Shown: one piece after another, positions 60,939 through 64,000 of the stretch
How the letters are laid out: each line of letters opens with the position of its first letter
Numbering within the stretch: position 1 is the stretch's first letter
Origin: Fidelibacterota bacterium
Lineage (GTDB): Bacteria; Pseudomonadota; Alphaproteobacteria; Rhodospirillales; Rhodospirillaceae
Reading direction: 5' to 3'
DNA length: 64,000 nucleotides
Assembly: GCA_947475895.1 (NCBI GenBank)
Contig: CANJMF010000005.1
Span: 1 to 64,000, forward strand
Notes under the pieces: generated by a model
What the model was told of the DNA's origin: nothing
The model's input: the letters and a program-made list of their open reading frames with translations, nothing else
The model's database searches: none
Position numbers and translations under genes: made by a program

Positions 60939-62675
60939 ATGTTTAGAGAGCTATTGTTTACGCGCTTCATGAAGCGCCCAGCGGTCGTGTTAGCGGCCGC
61001 GACGATGCTGGCCGGCGGTGCAGTGGCGACGTTTGACCCCAGCTTGGCGGCGGAAAAGGCGAGTGCGGCAAAGGGGTCAAATTCCGCCGATGTAGGGACA
61101 CCGAAGCGTCTGCGGTTGCTCACAACGCAGCAGTACATCAACACGATTCAATATTTCTTCGGCCCCGACATTAAGATCGACGTGAAGTTTGCACCGCTCA
61201 CGCGAACGGATGGCGTGCTCATGGCGGGAACATCGCTTGCCGGCGTCAGTGATGCGCAAATCGAGACGTATCAAAAAGTCGCCAATATCGTTTCCACCCA
61301 GGTTCTCGACTCCCGGCACAGAAAGACGCTTGTTCCGTGCGTGCCGAAATCGGAGCAAGCGGCCGATAACGCGTGCGCCGCCAAGTTTCTGAGTGGCCTC
61401 ATCAGCTACCTCTATTCTGTACCGCCGCCGAAAGATCACTTCTCAATTCTTGTGGATGAAGCCGGAGCGGCCGCTAATCGTCTCAATGATTTCTATGCGG
61501 GCCTGCAAGTGACCCTTGAAGGCGTGCTTTTGAGCCCGAACGTCCTCTTCGTCGCCGAAAAAGAAGAGCCTGATCCGAAGCGTCCGGGGCGTTCGCGCCT
61601 GGACGCATTTTCGCAAGCGTCGCGGTTGAGCCTGTTTTTGTGGAACGCCGCGCCGGATGCTGAATTGCGTGCTGCTGCCAATCGCGGCGATTTGTTCAAC
61701 GAAAAAAGCCGTGCCCGGGTGGTCGATGCGATGCTCGCGAGCCCGCGTTTGGAAACAGGCGTGCGCGCGTTCTTCGACGACATGTTCGGCTTTGATGATG
61801 TCGAAACGCTCAGCAAAGACGCCGCGACCTACCCGTTCTTTTTGGGCGATGCCGGCGCCGACGCGCGCGAGCAAACGCTGCGTACCGTGGTCGATCAACT
61901 GCTGATCAAGAATAAGGATTACCGGGATCTCTACACCTCGCGCGAGACATTCATGTCGCCGTCGTTGGGACTGATTTACGGCGTGCGGACGGGACCAGGT
62001 TGGCGTGCCTATGAATTTCCACCGGAAGCACATCGCGATGGAATTCTCACGCAGGTGAGTTTCCTCGCGTTGCACTCTCATCCAACACGAAGCTCCGCAA
62101 CGTTGCGCGGCAAAGCATTGCGCGAACTCATTCTCTGCCAGAAGGTGCCGCCGCCGCCGGCCAACGTCGATTTCTCGGCGCTCAACAATCCGGATGCGAC
62201 CCTACGAACGGCCCGCGCGCGGCTCAGCGCCCATGCCCAAAACCCCGTGTGTGCCGGGTGCCACAAGATCACCGACCCTATGGGTCTCGCGCTCGAGAAC
62301 TTTGACGGCGCCGGCCGCTATCGCACGGCGGAAAAAGACACACCGATCGATGCCAGCGGTAGCCTCGACGGCAAGCCGTTCACGGACGTTGTCGGTCTTG
62401 GCCAAGCTGTCCATGACAGCCCGGCGCTGCCTTCGTGTCTCGTACGTCGTGCGTTTAGCTATGCCACGGCCGGAACGGTGCCAGTCACGGCTGAGCCCAC
62501 ACTGGCTCAGTTGAACAAAAGCTTTGTCGGCGAGGGCTATCGTCTCCGGGCGTTATTGAAGGCAATCACGCTCAGCGAAGGCTTCTCGGACGTGACCCAA
62601 CCAGCATCTAAGCCGGCAGCGCCGGAAAAAACCGCCAGCGTTTCGCTGCCGGGAAAAATTGCATCGAAGGAGTAG
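60939..62675 (+). CDS. DUF1587/1595/1592/1588/1585 protein with a CxxCH haem motif
   Basis: 578 residues from ATG 60939; a TTG at 60885 and an ATG at 60969 are in frame. The order of domains is DUF1587 (RLRLLTTQQYINTIQYFFG), DUF1595 (FLSGLISYLYSVPPPKDHFS), DUF1592 (ASRLSLFLWNAAPDAELRAA), DUF1588 (GILTQVSFLALHSHPTRSSA; LRELILCQKVPPPPANVD; CAGCHKITDPMGLALENFD) and DUF1585 (LLKAITLSEGFSD). CAGCH is a c-type haem site. These multi-domain proteins are best known from planctomycetes and myxobacteria, usually beside a DUF1552 gene as here. The function is not established; an exported electron-transfer or hydrolytic role is proposed in general terms. A hydrophobic N-terminus supports export. Confidence 0.88.
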   Translation: MFRELLFTRFMKRPAVVLAAATMLAGGAVATFDPSLAAEKASAAKGSNSADVGTPKRLRLLTTQQYINTIQYFFGPDIKIDVKFAPLTRTDGVLMAGTSLAGVSDAQIETYQKVANIVSTQVLDSRHRKTLVPCVPKSEQAADNACAAKFLSGLISYLYSVPPPKDHFSILVDEAGAAANRLNDFYAGLQVTLEGVLLSPNVLFVAEKEEPDPKRPGRSRLDAFSQASRLSLFLWNAAPDAELRAAANRGDLFNEKSRARVVDAMLASPRLETGVRAFFDDMFGFDDVETLSKDAATYPFFLGDAGADAREQTLRTVVDQLLIKNKDYRDLYTSRETFMSPSLGLIYGVRTGPGWRAYEFPPEAHRDGILTQVSFLALHSHPTRSSATLRGKALRELILCQKVPPPPANVDFSALNNPDATLRTARARLSAHAQNPVCAGCHKITDPMGLALENFDGAGRYRTAEKDTPIDASGSLDGKPFTDVVGLGQAVHDSPALPSCLVRRAFSYATAGTVPVTAEPTLAQLNKSFVGEGYRLRALLKAITLSEGFSDVTQPASKPAAPEKTASVSLPGKIASKE

Positions 62676-62682
62676 AGGAATC

Positions 62683-64000
62683 ATGAATGGTTTATCTCGC
62701 CGCCGCGTTCTCCGCGGCGTCCTCAATGGCGGCGCCGTCACGGTCGGATTGCCGCTCCTCAATTATTATCTCAACGGCAACGGCACGGCGTTTGCCGACG
62801 GAACACCGTTGCCCGTGCGCTTTGGGACCTGGAGCTGGGGGCTTGGAATGAGCCCGGCGGCTTTTGTGCCGAAGAAAACCGGTAAGGATTTCGAATTTCC
62901 AGAGGAAATCGAAGCGCTTGCACCCCTGCGCGACAAGATCAACCTTCTTACGAATATCACCGCGTTTCGCGACAACTCGCAGCTGATGTGCCACTTCACC
63001 GGCTGGGCGATTTCACGCACAGGCAATGCACCGAACAGCCGCAATCTCAGCAGCGAAACTTACGATATCAAGATTGCCAACCAGATCAGCCGGTCGCGCC
63101 GTTTTAAAACGCTGACGGCCAATGCCGCAGCCGATGCGCGCGTCTCGTTCTCGTACGAGGACCCAAATACGCCGAACCCGGCCGAATATTCGCCGGTTCT
63201 GTTCTATTCGCGTTTGTTCGGACCCGAGTTTCCGAATCCGAATGCCAAAGAATTCAAACCCAGCCCACGCGCGATGTCGCGCAAGAGCGTCCTCTCGGCG
63301 GTCATGCAGGAGATGGATGCGGTCAATAAGCGCGTCGGCGCCGAAGATCGGGCGCGCCTCGACCAATATTTCACGGGGCTGCGTCACCTTGAACACCAGT
63401 TCGATCAGCAGCTGACAAAACCGGAGCCCATTGCCGCCTGTAATCCGCCGGCGGCTCCCAAAGACTCTGACATGAAGCTGGGCAATGAATCGCCGCTTGT
63501 CATTCAGCGGCACAAGATGATGACGGATCTGCTTGCCATGGCCGTCGCTTGCGATCAAACGCGCGTCATCAATATGGCGTACTGCGCCATGCTCTCGAAT
63601 ACGATCAAACCCGGCTATGAAAAGCCGCATCACACGACCACGCACGAAGAGCCGATCGACGAGAAGCTTGGCTACCAGCCGAACTGCTCGTGGTTCACGC
63701 GCCGCTGCATGGAGGGTTTTGCCTCTTACGTGCAAGCGTTCGCGAATATCAAGGAAGGCGACGGTACGCTGCTCGACAACATGCTCATCGTGGCCGATAC
63801 GGACCACGGTGTGGCCCGCCTACATTCTTTGGATGGCATGCCCGTCTTTACCGCCGGCCGCGCGGGCGGCAAGGTCAAAACGGGTTTGCATATCGATATG
63901 AAGGGCACGACGATCGCGCGCGTGGGATATACGGCCTTGCGTACGATGGGCGTCGATGTTCAAAAGTTCGGTGATCGCAGCAATACGACCTCCGACCTTA
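62683..64000 (+). CDS. DUF1552 family protein (3' end outside window)
   Basis: At least 439 residues, open to the window end. It starts MNGLSRRRVLRGVLNGGAVT, a twin-arginine export signal, with GTAGAGGAA before the ATG. The DUF1552 pattern follows: RFGTWSWGLGMSPAAFVPKK, LAPLRDKINLLTNITAF, RHLEHQFDQQL, LAMAVACDQTRVINMAYCAM and LLDNMLIVADTDHGVARLHS. The fold resembles the sulfatase/alkaline-phosphatase superfamily-like DUF1501 group; this comparison is loose. DUF1552 and DUF1592-type genes are regular neighbours in other bacteria. The start is seven bases after the upstream stop, so they are co-transcribed. Confidence 0.88.
   Translation, partial: MNGLSRRRVLRGVLNGGAVTVGLPLLNYYLNGNGTAFADGTPLPVRFGTWSWGLGMSPAAFVPKKTGKDFEFPEEIEALAPLRDKINLLTNITAFRDNSQLMCHFTGWAISRTGNAPNSRNLSSETYDIKIANQISRSRRFKTLTANAAADARVSFSYEDPNTPNPAEYSPVLFYSRLFGPEFPNPNAKEFKPSPRAMSRKSVLSAVMQEMDAVNKRVGAEDRARLDQYFTGLRHLEHQFDQQLTKPEPIAACNPPAAPKDSDMKLGNESPLVIQRHKMMTDLLAMAVACDQTRVINMAYCAMLSNTIKPGYEKPHHTTTHEEPIDEKLGYQPNCSWFTRRCMEGFASYVQAFANIKEGDGTLLDNMLIVADTDHGVARLHSLDGMPVFTAGRAGGKVKTGLHIDMKGTTIARVGYTALRTMGVDVQKFGDRSNTTSDL

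Noticed and set aside
1-64000. tRNA, rRNA and CRISPR arrays
   Set aside because: No cloverleaf with a CCA-type end, rRNA core or regular repeat-spacer pattern was noticed on reading; a covariance-model scan would be needed to exclude small RNAs.

Overview
The window reads as chromosomal DNA of a free-living Gram-negative bacterium, most likely an alphaproteobacterium. Pointers are a DUF2336 gene behind a receiver-only response regulator, a CreA-family protein, a GlcDEF operon with a lactate-permease-type transporter, two TonB-dependent receptors, many exported proteins (several with twin-arginine signals), and moderately high GC with frequent TTG/GTG starts. The lineage is inferred; there is no rRNA or tRNA gene to fix it. 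I found no CRISPR array, prophage or plasmid backbone.

Layout. 1-147: end of an IS3-type insertion sequence. 0.4-5.4 kb: exported NHL propeller protein, an 843-residue exported protein with an M23-like domain and four repeats, a 53-residue small gene beside a decayed copy of itself, and a short orphan. 5.5-7.1 kb: receiver protein plus DUF2336 protein. 7.3-13 kb: 2-hydroxyacid uptake and oxidation operon (permease, glcD, glcE, glcF). 13-19 kb: Tat-exported epoxide-hydrolase-like protein, a glycosyltransferase gene broken by two one-base losses in homopolymers, DUF1993 protein, exported VOC protein and a Tat-exported MDR oxidoreductase. 19-20 kb: patatin/DUF3734 protein. 20.3-24.6 kb: operon of TonB receptor, YfiR-family protein and hybrid histidine kinase. 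25-35 kb: cupin, CreA, a TPR/dioxygenase fusion, the first copy of an exported eight-cysteine COG4315-like protein with its unrecognised partner, an exported methyltransferase-like protein, and TPR/glycosyltransferase genes.

35-42.5 kb: transglutaminase-like protein, N-formylglutamate amidohydrolase family protein, small orphans, a Crp/Fnr regulator, a second TonB receptor, the wreck of a COG4705 membrane-protein gene and a methyltransferase. 42.7-50.1 kb: spore-coat-U/fimbrial protein with a structured leader, class II cytochrome c, topoisomerase IB with a small overlapping gene, ketopantoate reductase family, MASE1 hybrid kinase, exported creatininase-fold protein and a 27-residue membrane peptide. 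50.3-51.7 kb: ApbE flavin transferase and an exported FMN-binding protein. 51.8-55.3 kb: probable acyl-CoA catabolic operon (GlcG-like, acyl-CoA dehydrogenase, APH-type kinase, SDR).

56.5-64 kb is the most unusual part: two tandem COG4315-like eight-cysteine proteins, a second copy of the unrecognised partner, a DUF1587/1592/1588-type haem-motif protein and a DUF1552 protein that runs off the window. The same two-gene core (COG4315-like plus partner) stands alone at 28.7-31.2 kb, so the association is seen twice and looks like a functional unit acting outside the cytoplasm. A second theme is that several folds normally found in the cytoplasm (VOC, MDR, methyltransferase, cupin, carboxymuconolactone decarboxylase, creatininase, epoxide hydrolase) carry export signals here.
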